Shown here one piece after another: positions 23,037 to 31,264 of a stretch of DNA of 43,686 nt. The DNA lies in NCBI GenBank assembly GCA_964554795.1, contig CAZKQB010000025.1, forward strand, positions 1 to 43,686, written 5' to 3'. The notes under the pieces are model-generated. The model saw only the letters and a program-made list of their open reading frames with translations. It was not told where the DNA came from and made no database searches. A program made the position numbers and the translations under genes. The stretch is from SFHK01 sp964554795 (GTDB lineage: Bacteria > Bacillota > Clostridia > Christensenellales > Aristaeellaceae). The first letter of the stretch is position 1. Each line of letters opens with the position of its first letter.

Positions 23037-23619
23037 AGATTTTGCGGCTGAAAAGGCCATCGCGGGAGCAGAACCAGAGAAGCGTGCCATGTGCAAAGAA
23101 GGGCGGGTGAGCTTCTGCGTCGCCCTCCGGGTAGCGCTTTTTTACAACCAGCGCATCGCCGGTGCGAAAGGCGAAGAAAGAGAGAAAATGGTCGCGGCAC
23201 ATTTCGTGCGGCGAGGAGACGTACCACTCGCCGTCCGAGAGGGTTATGCGCAGGTCGTGCGCTTCATTCGGGAACTGCGGGGTGAGTGGCTTCAGTCGCT
23301 GACCGCAGCAGCTTACAAGCGCGGCGTCCGTGGAAATGAGAAGATTTCCGCAGGCCGGGCATACGTGGAACTTGATCTTGTTTAGATTGCCGTTTGTCAT
23401 GTCGTTTTCCCCCAGATCACCTTGAAGCAGCGCATTCGTGTTGACATGCAGCGCCTCGGCTAATCGCGGGAGGAGTGAAAGATCCGGCGCGCCGCGACCG
23501 CGCTCCCATTTGGAAACAGCCTTGTCGCTGACGCCGATTTGCTCAGCCAAACGAAGCTGCGTGAGCTTCTGCCTTTCGCGCAGAAGGCGAATCAGGGCTC
23601 CCGTTCGAATTTGATCCAT
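23035..23619 (-). CDS. XRE-family regulator with zinc-ribbon and superoxide-reductase-like C-terminus
   Basis: A 194-residue protein. Residues about 7-62 form an XRE helix-turn-helix (LRLAEQIGVSDKAVSKWERG). A CxxC...CC segment follows (VCPACGNLLISTDAALVSCC). The C-terminal part (SSPHEMCRDHFLSFFAF ... GTLLWFCSRDGLF) resembles the iron-site domain of desulfoferrodoxin/neelaredoxin, but the last motif, usually C-N-x-H, reads CSRD, so a metal ligand may be lost. That resemblance is from memory and unproven. It could be a redox-sensing repressor. It has its own promoter and terminator. Confidence 0.75.
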   Translation of the reverse strand: MDQIRTGALIRLLRERQKLTQLRLAEQIGVSDKAVSKWERGRGAPDLSLLPRLAEALHVNTNALLQGDLGENDMTNGNLNKIKFHVCPACGNLLISTDAALVSCCGQRLKPLTPQFPNEAHDLRITLSDGEWYVSSPHEMCRDHFLSFFAFRTGDALVVKKRYPEGDAEAHPPFFAHGTLLWFCSRDGLFSRKI

Positions 23620-23640
23620 TGGTTACACCTCCCGAAGCGT

Positions 23641-23669
23641 ATTGTAGCAAACGTAGAGGCGATTTTCAA
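23641..23669 (-). promoter_or_regulatory. Promoter of the XRE gene
   Basis: Minus-strand TTGAAA (23669-23664), 17-nt spacer, TACAAT (23646-23641), followed by CGGGAGGTG before the ATG at 23619. The leader is short. Confidence 0.75.
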
Positions 23670-23708
23670 TGAACGAAGCGTAGAGTCTGCGCGCCGGGTC
23701 AAAGGTCT

Positions 23709-25124
23709 TCAAAGCGTGCCGTCTGCTAAGGCAGGAATGAATTCTGCCTGAAGAGAAAGACGAAGCACAAGCACGCAATCAGCATCTGCAAGCCGCTGCG
23801 GGTCGGAGGTGAGCACATCGCAATCCATGGTTCGTATGCCGCTGCCTGTATCGAATCCAAGCGCAACCAGCACGCGATCGTCACCGGGGGCCGCGGCGAG
23901 CCGCTGCCCTTCTTTATAGGAAGCAAAGCTCCATCCGTGAAACGCCTTCGAAAGCTCGAAGCGGACGAGCTCCGATCCGCCGTCCGGCCCTGCGTCCAGC
24001 TGCACATTTACGCCGCGCGGTGCGCTGCCTGCCCTGTCCACGGTGACGAGCAGTTGCAGAGCCTCCGTCGACGCGGGAACCACGGCGGGCGCGCTTCGCT
24101 GGCAAACGCCGTTTTGCCACAGCTCCGCATATAGCTCGCCGCCGCCCGCCGAGTGGCCGAGGGCCAGCTCGAAATCCGCGACGCAGGTGTTCCTGAGCAT
24201 GGAGGCTTCGCGCAGGCGCAGTGAATCGGCCTTGGAAACCGGGCTTGTGAGGAAACCCACGGCCAGCGCGGAGCACAGCAGAAGCAGAACGACGGCTGTC
24301 CACGTCAGCGCTTTGCGGCGGCCGAGAAGCTGATGCACACGGTTTTTCACGGGAGCGCCGCCGAAGGCCGTCGGGTGCAGCCGGAAGGAGGCATGCGGCG
24401 CGCTCATGGACAGAACCGCCAGCGCGTAATCAGCACGCGCGTCGGGGGAAAGATCTCGCGCGACGCGTTCATCACAGGCAAATTCCACGTCCCGGCAGAA
24501 AACGGCATAGCTGAGCCACAGAACCGGGTTGAACCAGTAGACGGTCAGCAAAAGGAACCCCAGCGGCTTGGCGACGGAATCGCCGCGGCGGATGTGCGCG
24601 CGCTCGTGCGCCACGGCGAAGGCGGCGGTTTTCTCGTCGATACCCGTCGGAAGGTAAATGCGCGGGCGAAGCAGCCCGAGCACGAAGGCGGTGGGAAGAG
24701 CGTCCGCTTCGTACACGTTTTCGGCGATTTTCCGGGCGGTTTTCACGCGCATACGCAGGCACGTGGAGGAAACGAGCAGGTAGGCCATCAGCGCGGCGAC
24801 GCCCGTGAGCCATATACAGGCGGCAAGCCGCGCGGGCGTGAGGCCTGCGGAGGCTGTCGCAGGTGCTGCGGTCTCTCGGGCAATCCCGGTTGCGGCGGTC
24901 GGGACGGAGGACGGAAGGTCGAGCGGCGGAAGCACGCACAGCGAGCTTTCCATTGTGAACGGCCAGAGAAGCTTCAGCGCCACGAGGCCCCACAGCAGCG
25001 GAAAAACCCATTTCGGCGCGCGGCGAAATAGCGCTCGAAGACAGAGCACGGCGAGCGCCAGCCCCGTCGCCTGAAGGCTCCGCTCCGCAAGAGTGAGAAA
25101 AAGGTCAGTCAGTTCGCTTGTCAT
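23709..25124 (-). CDS. blaR1-like: M56-family (BlaR1/MecR1-like) membrane metalloprotease sensor
   Basis: A 471-residue membrane protein with four or more hydrophobic segments. The zinc protease motif is HERAH (residues 173-177) in AVAHERAHIRRGDSVAKPLG, followed by WFNPVLWLSY and DVEFACDERV, as in M56 peptidases. After a transmembrane segment (TWTAVVLLLLCSALAVGFL) the C-terminal ~170 residues are not the penicillin-binding sensor of true BlaR1, so the signal is probably not a beta-lactam. The protein should cleave the BlaI-like repressor encoded just upstream. ATG at 25124 has GGGAGG; it overlaps blaI by 20 nt. Confidence 0.87.
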   Translation of the reverse strand: MTSELTDLFLTLAERSLQATGLALAVLCLRALFRRAPKWVFPLLWGLVALKLLWPFTMESSLCVLPPLDLPSSVPTAATGIARETAAPATASAGLTPARLAACIWLTGVAALMAYLLVSSTCLRMRVKTARKIAENVYEADALPTAFVLGLLRPRIYLPTGIDEKTAAFAVAHERAHIRRGDSVAKPLGFLLLTVYWFNPVLWLSYAVFCRDVEFACDERVARDLSPDARADYALAVLSMSAPHASFRLHPTAFGGAPVKNRVHQLLGRRKALTWTAVVLLLLCSALAVGFLTSPVSKADSLRLREASMLRNTCVADFELALGHSAGGGELYAELWQNGVCQRSAPAVVPASTEALQLLVTVDRAGSAPRGVNVQLDAGPDGGSELVRFELSKAFHGWSFASYKEGQRLAAAPGDDRVLVALGFDTGSGIRTMDCDVLTSDPQRLADADCVLVLRLSLQAEFIPALADGTL

Positions 25125-25491
25125 GGCGGTTTTCCTCCCGGTATTGACGAATCGTGCGCAGAAGCTCGTCCATGTCCGCATCCGAAACCCGGTCGAGCCG
25201 GGAAAAGGCGGAGATGAAGGCAGGCATGGAGCCGTTGAAGCGCGTTTCCAGCAGCTCGCCGACCTCGGCGCTTTCGGCCTCGGCGCGGCTGACCAGCGAG
25301 GTGACGATGCAGTTTTCGTTCTTTACTACGCCGCGCTCGGATAGCCGCTTTATGACCGTGTAGGTGGTTGTGGGCTTCCAGTTCAGCCTTTCCCGGCACA
25401 GCGCGACCAGCTCGCCGCTGCGGATGGGCTCGTTTTCCCACAGAAGCTGACAGAAGCGGTATTCGCTTTCAAAAATCCTTGGTGTGGCCAT
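25105..25491 (-). CDS. blaI-like: BlaI/MecI-family repressor
   Basis: A 128-residue winged-helix repressor. It has the family pattern ESEYRFCQLLWENEPIRSGELV then NWKPTTTYTVIKRLSERGVV (recognition helix) and a C-terminal dimerisation and cleavage region. It would repress its own operon until cleaved by the M56 partner encoded next to it. A matching inverted repeat lies over the promoter at 25524-25537. The stop lies inside the start of the M56 gene, so translation is coupled. Confidence 0.9.
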   Translation of the reverse strand: MATPRIFESEYRFCQLLWENEPIRSGELVALCRERLNWKPTTTYTVIKRLSERGVVKNENCIVTSLVSRAEAESAEVGELLETRFNGSMPAFISAFSRLDRVSDADMDELLRTIRQYREENRHDKRTD

Positions 25492-25521
25492 GGGGCGCTT
25501 CCTTTCTGGTTGATACGAATT

Positions 25522-25550
25522 AGTCTAACACATTAGAGTGAAGTCGTCAA
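25522..25550 (-). promoter_or_regulatory. blaI promoter with overlapping operator dyad
   Basis: Minus-strand TTGACG (25550-25545), 17-nt spacer, TAGACT (25527-25522). A perfect inverted repeat TCTAA-tgtg-TTAGA (25524-25537) covers the spacer and -10. Its size and A/T-rich half sites resemble BlaI/MecI operators, so autorepression is likely. Confidence 0.7.
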
Positions 25551-25635
25551 GCGTCTTCGCAAGGCGGCGACAGAAAAGTTTTTCTGGAATCTCAGCAAAA
25601 ACAATTGAATTCTGGGAGGTTTTTGGCTATAATGC
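25541..25635 (+). repeat. Left flanking repeat of the ATPase gene
   Basis: This ~95-bp segment aligns with 26941-27036 in the same orientation. Shared blocks are CAAGCGTCTTCGC, GGAATC, GCAAAAAC and TTTTTGGCTATAA at the same spacing within a few bases. It contains the ATPase promoter. The copies have diverged, so the duplication is not recent. Confidence 0.7.
25605..25633 (+). promoter_or_regulatory. Promoter of the DUF4143 ATPase gene
   Basis: TTGAAT, 17-nt spacer, perfect TATAAT, then AAGGAGG and ATG at 25654. The promoter lies inside the left copy of a repeat that flanks the gene. Confidence 0.8.
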
Positions 25636-25653
25636 TGGCAAGGAGGCGGTACC

Positions 25654-26853
25654 ATGATCGAGAGACCCCATTATTTGAACCTTTTAAAAACCTATCGGGA
25701 TGTTCCACTGGTGAAAATACTCGCTGGCATCCGCCGCTGCGGAAAATCAACCATTTTGGATATGCTGAAGGATGATCTGATCGGCAGTGGCGTTCCCAAG
25801 GATCACGTGATTCATCTGCGCTACACCTCGGAGGAGCTGGACGACGGCATGACCGACAGGCAGATGTACCGCGATATAAAGGCGCAGATGACCGACGGCC
25901 AGCGCTACTATCTTCTGCTGGATGAGGTACAGGAGGTAAACGGCTGGGAAAAAGCGGTCAATAGCTTGCTTGAGGACGCCAATACCGATATTTATGTGAC
26001 CGGCTCCAATTCCAAGCTGATGTCCAGTGAGATTTCCACCTATTTGACAGGACGGTATCTCTCCATTCCGGTCTTTACGCTGTCCTTTGCTGAATATCTG
26101 GAATTCAAAAGGAACAGTGGACGCACGCAGAGGGAGCTTTTAAACGAGTATATCCGCATGGGCGGGTTTCCCATTGTTGCGATTGGAAGCTTTGATGAGC
26201 GTTCATCCTATCAGATCGTAGAGGGAATTTATCATTCCGTTATTACCAGCGACATAACCCGGCGACACAATGTCACGAACTTTGACCTGTTCAATCGCGT
26301 GGTGAAATATGTCGTTGAGAATGTCGGCAAGACCTTTTCGGCCAACGCCATCGTGAAGTTTTTGAAGGGGGAGGGGCGCTCCCTCTCGGTGGAGGCGGTA
26401 TATAATTATCTGGAATGGCTGGAAAAGGCCTTTGTGATCTACCGCTGCCAGCGGTATGACATGCAGGGTAGGACGGTTTTGAAAACGCAGGAGAAGTTCT
26501 ATCTCGCGGATGCATCCCTCAAATATTGCATAATGGGCTTTAACCCGAAATCCGTCGCCGCTATGCTGGAGAACATCGTGTATTTTGAGCTTCGGCGGAA
26601 GGGCTATGAGGTGTATATCGGCAAGAACGAGGAGAGAGAAATCGACTTCGTGGCTGTACGGCAGGATGAGCGGATCTATGTTCAGGTGTGCCGCAATCTG
26701 CCGGAGGAATCCGACCGCGAGGTGGCAAACCTTCTTGAGATCAGGGATCACTATCCGAAATATGTGGTCACGATGGATGAGCTGGCTGCGGGGAATGTCA
26801 ACGGCGTGAAAATCGTGCATCTGGCGGACTTTCTCCTAAGGGATGCGTATTGA
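25654..26853 (+). CDS. AAA-type ATPase with DUF4143 domain
   Basis: A 399-residue protein with Walker A GIRRCGKS (residues 25-32), Walker B YLLLDEVQE (D90/E91) and sensor VTGSNSKLMSSE. The second half is DUF4143: a winged helix (FSANAIVKFLKGEGRSLSVEAVYNYL) and then a nuclease-like fold with NEEREIDFVAV. Such proteins are frequent, multi-copy accessory ATPases of unknown role, possibly defence- or toxin-related. It has its own promoter and terminator and stands alone between direct repeats. Confidence 0.9.
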   Translation: MIERPHYLNLLKTYRDVPLVKILAGIRRCGKSTILDMLKDDLIGSGVPKDHVIHLRYTSEELDDGMTDRQMYRDIKAQMTDGQRYYLLLDEVQEVNGWEKAVNSLLEDANTDIYVTGSNSKLMSSEISTYLTGRYLSIPVFTLSFAEYLEFKRNSGRTQRELLNEYIRMGGFPIVAIGSFDERSSYQIVEGIYHSVITSDITRRHNVTNFDLFNRVVKYVVENVGKTFSANAIVKFLKGEGRSLSVEAVYNYLEWLEKAFVIYRCQRYDMQGRTVLKTQEKFYLADASLKYCIMGFNPKSVAAMLENIVYFELRRKGYEVYIGKNEEREIDFVAVRQDERIYVQVCRNLPEESDREVANLLEIRDHYPKYVVTMDELAAGNVNGVKIVHLADFLLRDAY

Positions 26854-26940
26854 GGCTGAAGAAAGGCTGCCAATCGTCGGAAAATACCGTTTTCCGCTTC
26901 CTTTCCGGTCGATGGGAGAATGAATCTCATATGGTAGAGT

Positions 26941-27036
26941 AAGGCTGCCAAGCGTCTTCGCGCGGCATCGATAAAGGCCCTTTCGGAATCCTGGCAAAAA
27001 CGATGGATTCCGAAAGGTTTTTTTTGGCTATAAATT
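26941..27036 (+). repeat. Right flanking repeat of the ATPase gene
   Basis: Diverged direct repeat of 25541-25635. Here the central part is a perfect terminator hairpin and the right end reads TTTTTTTTGGCTATAAATTCG, matching the promoter end of the left copy. It may be the leader of a lost second ATPase gene. Confidence 0.7.
26979..27025 (+). terminator. Terminator of the ATPase gene
   Basis: A perfect 13-bp stem (CCTTTCGGAATCC / GGATTCCGAAAGG) with a 13-nt loop and eight T residues. It lies 125 bp after the stop, inside the right repeat. Confidence 0.92.
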
Positions 27037-27118
27037 CGAACGCTGAAAGCTTGCAAATAGATAAAAACCGCGAAAAGAGCATGTGCAAATTTGTGGATAA
27101 TTGCCTTACAAATGAGAA

Positions 27119-27147
27119 TTGACAATATAAATATTACGATACAATAT
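27119..27147 (+). promoter_or_regulatory. AT-rich promoter region of the glycosyltransferase gene
   Basis: Perfect TTGACA at 27119-27124; the -10 could be TACAAT (15-nt spacing) or CAATAT (17-nt spacing). The region is notably AT-rich against its surroundings. Confidence 0.6.
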
Positions 27148-27197
27148 TATTAGAAGGCTGATGGAATTAACAAACAGAGGAACGGAGGATGGAAACG

Positions 27198-28364
27198 ATG
27201 CGCGTTATGATGCTGGCGATGGATTATCCGCCGGAGGTGTTTGCTGGGATTGGCGTACATGCGCACGGGCTGGCGGAGGCGCTTTCGGCGCTGGGGGTGG
27301 ACGTGGACGTGTTTGTGGTTCCGCACGCGGAGACGATTGCGTCGAGTCGATACCGCGTGGAGCGGAACGGGCGGGTGACCGTGTACCGGTTCGAGTTTGA
27401 TTATGCGGAAACAGAGGCCTACCGGCGCCGGAACCTGCCCACGCGCAAGGAGCTTCGAAACATCATCTGGAATGTATCGACGACGAACGTATTAAAGCCG
27501 ATTTTGGACATTGCCCTTGCCAATTCCTACGACGTGATACACATGCACGACTACTTCAACGTGATCGTGGCCGAGGCGGTGCGTGCGGCGAAGGGCATAC
27601 CGATTGTGAACACGGTGCACGCGCACGGCACCGGCGGGCTACGGCTGCACTATCATCTGCGGCATTATGCCTGCCTGACGGCGGACGCGAACCTCGCGGT
27701 CAGCCGCCATCTGGCGGAGGAGCTTTCAGCGGAGCCGGATCTGGCGGCGCGCGGGTTTGAGGTAATCAATAACGGGGTGTCGCAGTCGGAGGGTGAAAAG
27801 CCGCAGGATGCGTCGGACATCGCGTTCGTCGGACGGCTGGTGGAGTCCAAGGGCTGCGGCGTGCTGCTTCAGGCGTTTGCGCGGCTGGTCGAGCGTGGCG
27901 AGCTGCCCTCCGATTGCCGGCTCTTCATGGTGGGCGACGGGCCGGAGCGCGAGAGCCTGAAGCAGCATGCGCAGGAAGCGGGGCTGGAGTCGCGCGTCGT
28001 GTTCACGGGGCATGTGAGCAACGCGGAGGCGAGAGCCGTCATGCGTCGCGCGCGCCTGCTTGCCGCGCCGAGCCGCCACGAGGCGTTCGGGCTGGTGGCG
28101 CTGGAGGCGATGGCGGAGGGCACGTGCGTGATCGCGTCGGACACCTCCGGGTTTACCGATTTTATGAAGGACGGGGAAAATAGCCTATTGGTCGCGCCGG
28201 ATTCGGCGGAGGACTTGTGCGGCGCGATTCTGAAAATATTCAAAGACAATCCATTGCGAATTGTGCTTGAGAAAAACGGACTTCGGACGGCGAGCCTGTA
28301 CGACTGGAAGGAAATCGCGCGCCGGACGATCGCCGTGTATGAACGCGCAATCGCCCAAGGGTGA
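27198..28364 (+). CDS. Family 4 glycosyltransferase
   Basis: A 388-residue GT-B enzyme beginning MRVMMLAMDYPPEVFAGIGVH, typical of GT4 synthases. The C-terminal half has DIAFVGRLVESKGCGVLLQAF, the donor-binding GDGPERESL and the EX7E motif EAFGLVALE. The acceptor is unknown; candidates are glycogen-type or exopolysaccharide glucans. I prefer the ATG at 27198 because GGAGG lies about 10 nt upstream; the ATG at 27189 is only 2 nt from it. It is followed 69 nt later by the ABC genes and may be cotranscribed. Confidence 0.88.
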   Translation: MRVMMLAMDYPPEVFAGIGVHAHGLAEALSALGVDVDVFVVPHAETIASSRYRVERNGRVTVYRFEFDYAETEAYRRRNLPTRKELRNIIWNVSTTNVLKPILDIALANSYDVIHMHDYFNVIVAEAVRAAKGIPIVNTVHAHGTGGLRLHYHLRHYACLTADANLAVSRHLAEELSAEPDLAARGFEVINNGVSQSEGEKPQDASDIAFVGRLVESKGCGVLLQAFARLVERGELPSDCRLFMVGDGPERESLKQHAQEAGLESRVVFTGHVSNAEARAVMRRARLLAAPSRHEAFGLVALEAMAEGTCVIASDTSGFTDFMKDGENSLLVAPDSAEDLCGAILKIFKDNPLRIVLEKNGLRTASLYDWKEIARRTIAVYERAIAQG

Positions 28365-28433
28365 AAACCACAGGAAAAAGAAACCAATGGTTCCTGTTTA
28401 TTGGAACGATGGTTCCGAAGGGAGGAAGGCTGC

Positions 28434-29423
28434 TTGATCAATGCACACAATCTGACGAAGGTGTACCGCATCGCCCGGCCGAAGGAGGGGCGGTTTGCCG
28501 CGGTGCGCGCGCTGTTCCACAGCGAATATGTGGAGAAGCGCGCGGTGGATGGGGTGGATTTTACCATTGAGGACGGCGAGGTGGTGGGCTACATCGGCCC
28601 GAACGGCGCGGGCAAGAGCACCACAATCAAGATGCTGTCCGGCATACTTACGCCCACGTCGGGCGAGGTGCGGGTGAACGGGCGCGTGCCGTATCAGGAG
28701 CGCAGGGCGCACGCGCGCGGGATCGGCGTGGTGTTCGGGCAGAAGACGTCCCTGTGGTGGGATGTGCCGGTGATCAACAGCTTCCGGCTGCTGAAGGAGA
28801 TGTACAGGATTCCGGACGAGCGGTTCCGGCGGAATCTGGACGCGTATGTGGGCATGCTGGAAATGGAATCGTTTCTGCATCAGCCGGTTCGGCAGCTGAG
28901 CCTTGGGCAGCGCATGCGCGCCGATCTGGCGGCGGCGCTGTTGCACGACCCGTCGGTGCTGTTTTTAGACGAGCCGACCATCGGCGTGGACGTGGTGGCG
29001 AAGGAGCGGCTGCGCCGGTTCATACTGGATGTGAACAAGGAGCGCGGCGTGACGGCGCTCTTGACCACGCACGACATGGTGGACATGGAAAAGCTGGTCA
29101 ATCGCGTGATCGTCATCGGAAGCGGGCGAATTATGTACGACGGCACGATTCACGGCCTGCGGGAGACCTATGGCCAGAGCCGCCGAATCGACGTGACCTT
29201 CGCCGAGGCGGAGCCGAAAATTGCGATTGACGGGCTGTGCGAGGTGGCGCGGGAGCCGTTCCGCGTGAGCTACACGTTCAACCCGCAGACGCTTTCCGCC
29301 GGGCGGGTGATGGCGCTTTTGAGCGAGCAGCCCTTCGAGATTCGCGATATCGCCATTCAGGAGGCCGACATTGAGGCGATTATCCGAAAGCTCTATACTG
29401 GCCGGGGCGGTGATGCGCGGTGA
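28434..29423 (+). CDS. ABC-2 type exporter, ATP-binding subunit
   Basis: A 329-residue ABC ATPase. Walker A is GPNGAGKST, signature LSLGQRMRADLAAALLHDP, Walker B VLFLDEPTIGVD and switch histidine TTHDM. The C-terminal ~90 residues are the extra domain of multidrug/NatA-like ATPases. The start is a TTG at 28434 (MINAHNLTKVYRI) after GGGAGGAAGG. Its stop overlaps the next start (GTGA). Partners are the two permeases downstream; the exported substrate cannot be inferred. Confidence 0.9.
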   Translation: MINAHNLTKVYRIARPKEGRFAAVRALFHSEYVEKRAVDGVDFTIEDGEVVGYIGPNGAGKSTTIKMLSGILTPTSGEVRVNGRVPYQERRAHARGIGVVFGQKTSLWWDVPVINSFRLLKEMYRIPDERFRRNLDAYVGMLEMESFLHQPVRQLSLGQRMRADLAAALLHDPSVLFLDEPTIGVDVVAKERLRRFILDVNKERGVTALLTTHDMVDMEKLVNRVIVIGSGRIMYDGTIHGLRETYGQSRRIDVTFAEAEPKIAIDGLCEVAREPFRVSYTFNPQTLSAGRVMALLSEQPFEIRDIAIQEADIEAIIRKLYTGRGGDAR

Positions 29424-30202
29424 GGTGCTACGCGGCCTTTGTGCGCCAGCAGCTTCGCGCGCTGACGCTGTATCGGTTTGAGTTTTTCGTGAAGATTTTC
29501 TATGGTCTGCTCGCGATGTATGGCGCGCGCTGCCTGTGGACGGCGCTGTATCATCAGAATCCCGCGCTTCTGGAGTGTACGTTGCCCGAGATGATCACCT
29601 ATGCCATGCTGGCGATGGCGCTGGATATGGTGTTTTATCCGTCGGGCGAGAATTCCGTGCAGTCGTATATGAGCGAGCAGGTGCGCCGGGGCAGCATCGA
29701 TACCGACCTTCTGCGGCCGATGGATTTTCAGCTTCAGATGCTCTTTCGAAACTCCAGCTACGTCCTGTGCAGGCTGCTGGTGCTGGTGCTGTCCGCATGC
29801 GCGGCGGGCATGCTTTTGATGGGCATGCGCCTGCCCGCGTCGCCCCTGCATGCGGCGGCGTTTGCGGTCAGTCTGGTTCTGGCGTATCTAGTGCTGTTTT
29901 CGCTCAATTTCCTTCTGGGGCTTTTGAGCATGCTGGTGATGAATATCAAGCAGATCACGTGGGCGTACCGGGGGCTGGTAAGCCTGCTGTCCGGCGCACT
30001 GATTCCGCTGTGGCTGTTTCCGGCAGGGCTGCGCGCCGCGCTGAGCGCACTGCCGTTCCGCTGCGTGTACGATGTGCCGTTGAACGTATACACCGGCGCG
30101 CTGAACGGCAGCGCACTGGCGGGACAGCTGGCGCTTCAGCTTGCGTGGGCGGCGGCGCATGACCGTACAGGGAGGCTGAGGCATGAAAACACTGCGCTTT
30201 GA
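29420..30202 (+). CDS. ABC-2 family permease (DUF990-like) with altered C-terminus
   Basis: A 260-residue membrane protein with five to six hydrophobic segments and the conserved SEQVRRGSIDTDLLRPMDFQ loop of DUF990 permeases. It ends LAWAAAHDRTGRLRHENTAL, overlapping the next gene by 20 nt. The family's normal ending, close to RRxTVQGG, is present in another frame at about 30150-30178 (RRMTVQGG, then stop). This suggests a deletion with a frameshift that removed most of the last transmembrane segment. Start GTG overlaps the ATPase stop. Confidence 0.82.
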   Translation: MRCYAAFVRQQLRALTLYRFEFFVKIFYGLLAMYGARCLWTALYHQNPALLECTLPEMITYAMLAMALDMVFYPSGENSVQSYMSEQVRRGSIDTDLLRPMDFQLQMLFRNSSYVLCRLLVLVLSACAAGMLLMGMRLPASPLHAAAFAVSLVLAYLVLFSLNFLLGLLSMLVMNIKQITWAYRGLVSLLSGALIPLWLFPAGLRAALSALPFRCVYDVPLNVYTGALNGSALAGQLALQLAWAAAHDRTGRLRHENTAL

Positions 30203-30986
30203 TTTGAAAATGTACGGCGCGCTGGTGAAAATGGCCATGCGCAGCCTGATGCAATACCGCGCGGATTTCTGGACGAGCCTTGTGGGCGTCGTGGTGCTCA
30301 ACGGCGCAAACCTCGTGCAGATGGGTGTGCTGGCGTGGCGGTTCGACGCGCTCGGCGCGTGGACGGCGGGCGATTTGATGGTGCTGTACGGGCTCTATAT
30401 GGTCAGCTACAGCCTGTATTCCGTGTTCTTCAGCCGGATTGCCAATCTGGAAAGCGAGGTGGTCAGCGGCGCGTTTGACAAGTACCTCGTGCGCCCGGTC
30501 AGCCCGTTTGTGCAGTTTATCGGCGGGGAGATCCGCTATGTCGGCCTGTGCGACACGCTGCTGGGCATGCTCTTGATTGCGGCGGGCAAGCGCCTGAGCG
30601 GCGTAATCTGGTACGGCGCGGACTGGCTGTGGCTGGCGATGTTCATCGTGTGCGGCGGAGGAATCATTGTGTGCGTCCGGCTGCTCCTGAGCTGCGCGTC
30701 CTTCTGGTTCGTGAAGTCCTCGTCGCTTACGTCCATGCTTACGCAGGTGCTTTTACTCACGCAGAAATATCCCGTGTCGATCTTTGGGGGCTTGTTTCGC
30801 GTGTTCGTCACGGCCATCGTGCCGGTCGCGTTTATGAACTACTATCCTGCGGCGCTTCTGCTGCGCAAGGCCGACGCGCCTGCGTGGCTCTGCATGCTCT
30901 CTCCGGCGGTGCTGCTCATCCTGATCGGCCTTTCGGCTGTCGTCTGGACGCGCGGCCTGCGCCGCTATGGCAGCGCGGGCGGCTGA
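30183..30986 (+). CDS. ABC-2 family permease, second subunit
   Basis: A 267-residue membrane protein with six predicted segments and the motif VVSGAFDKYLVRPVSPFVQFIGG, the equivalent of the loop in the preceding permease. It ends RRYGSAGG, the normal end for this family. Together with the ATPase and the first permease it forms a heteromeric exporter in the cytoplasmic membrane. GGGAGG lies upstream of the ATG inside the preceding gene. Confidence 0.88.
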   Translation: MKTLRFDLKMYGALVKMAMRSLMQYRADFWTSLVGVVVLNGANLVQMGVLAWRFDALGAWTAGDLMVLYGLYMVSYSLYSVFFSRIANLESEVVSGAFDKYLVRPVSPFVQFIGGEIRYVGLCDTLLGMLLIAAGKRLSGVIWYGADWLWLAMFIVCGGGIIVCVRLLLSCASFWFVKSSSLTSMLTQVLLLTQKYPVSIFGGLFRVFVTAIVPVAFMNYYPAALLLRKADAPAWLCMLSPAVLLILIGLSAVVWTRGLRRYGSAGG

Positions 30987-31249
30987 TGCACGATATGTGG
31001 TGCGTCGAGGCCGAGGATATGCACTACGGCGTTCTGGCCGAGCGGGTGCGATATTTTAAGGAAGACAAGGAGGGCGTGGCGAGCATGTGCAGAGCGATGG
31101 AGGAGATGCGGAATGACACGGAGTTTCGAACGAGACTGAGTGATATCCGGAATATGATCGAAGCCTTCAATTTGGCTGTGAACGAAGTGATGAATGCGAT
31201 GAAGATTCCTGAGTCTGAACGTGAGCGCTACCTTGCCGCCATCGAGTGA
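30986..31249 (+). pseudogene. C-terminal remnant of an Rpn/PD-(D/E)XK nuclease family protein
   Basis: The 87-residue frame reads LAERVRYFKEDKEGVASMC and RAMEEMRNDTEF, which closely resembles the C-terminal region of Rpn-type (PD-(D/E)XK transposase-like) proteins common in Clostridia. The nuclease domain is missing. It begins at an ATG that overlaps the permease stop (TGATG) without a convincing ribosome site of its own. I read it as a remnant fused behind the ABC operon. It could still be translated by coupling. Confidence 0.55.
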
Positions 31250-31264
31250 GCGGATTTACGCAGG

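Noticed and set aside
21651..23096. A 481-codon minus-strand frame opposite the lipoprotein gene
   Set aside because: Shadow of the + strand lipoprotein gene, which has promoter, ribosome site, lipobox and zinc motif.
23709..25491. A beta-lactam resistance locus
   Set aside because: The sensor lacks a penicillin-binding domain and no beta-lactamase or PBP2a-like gene is near; the pair is only architecturally BlaI/BlaR1-like.
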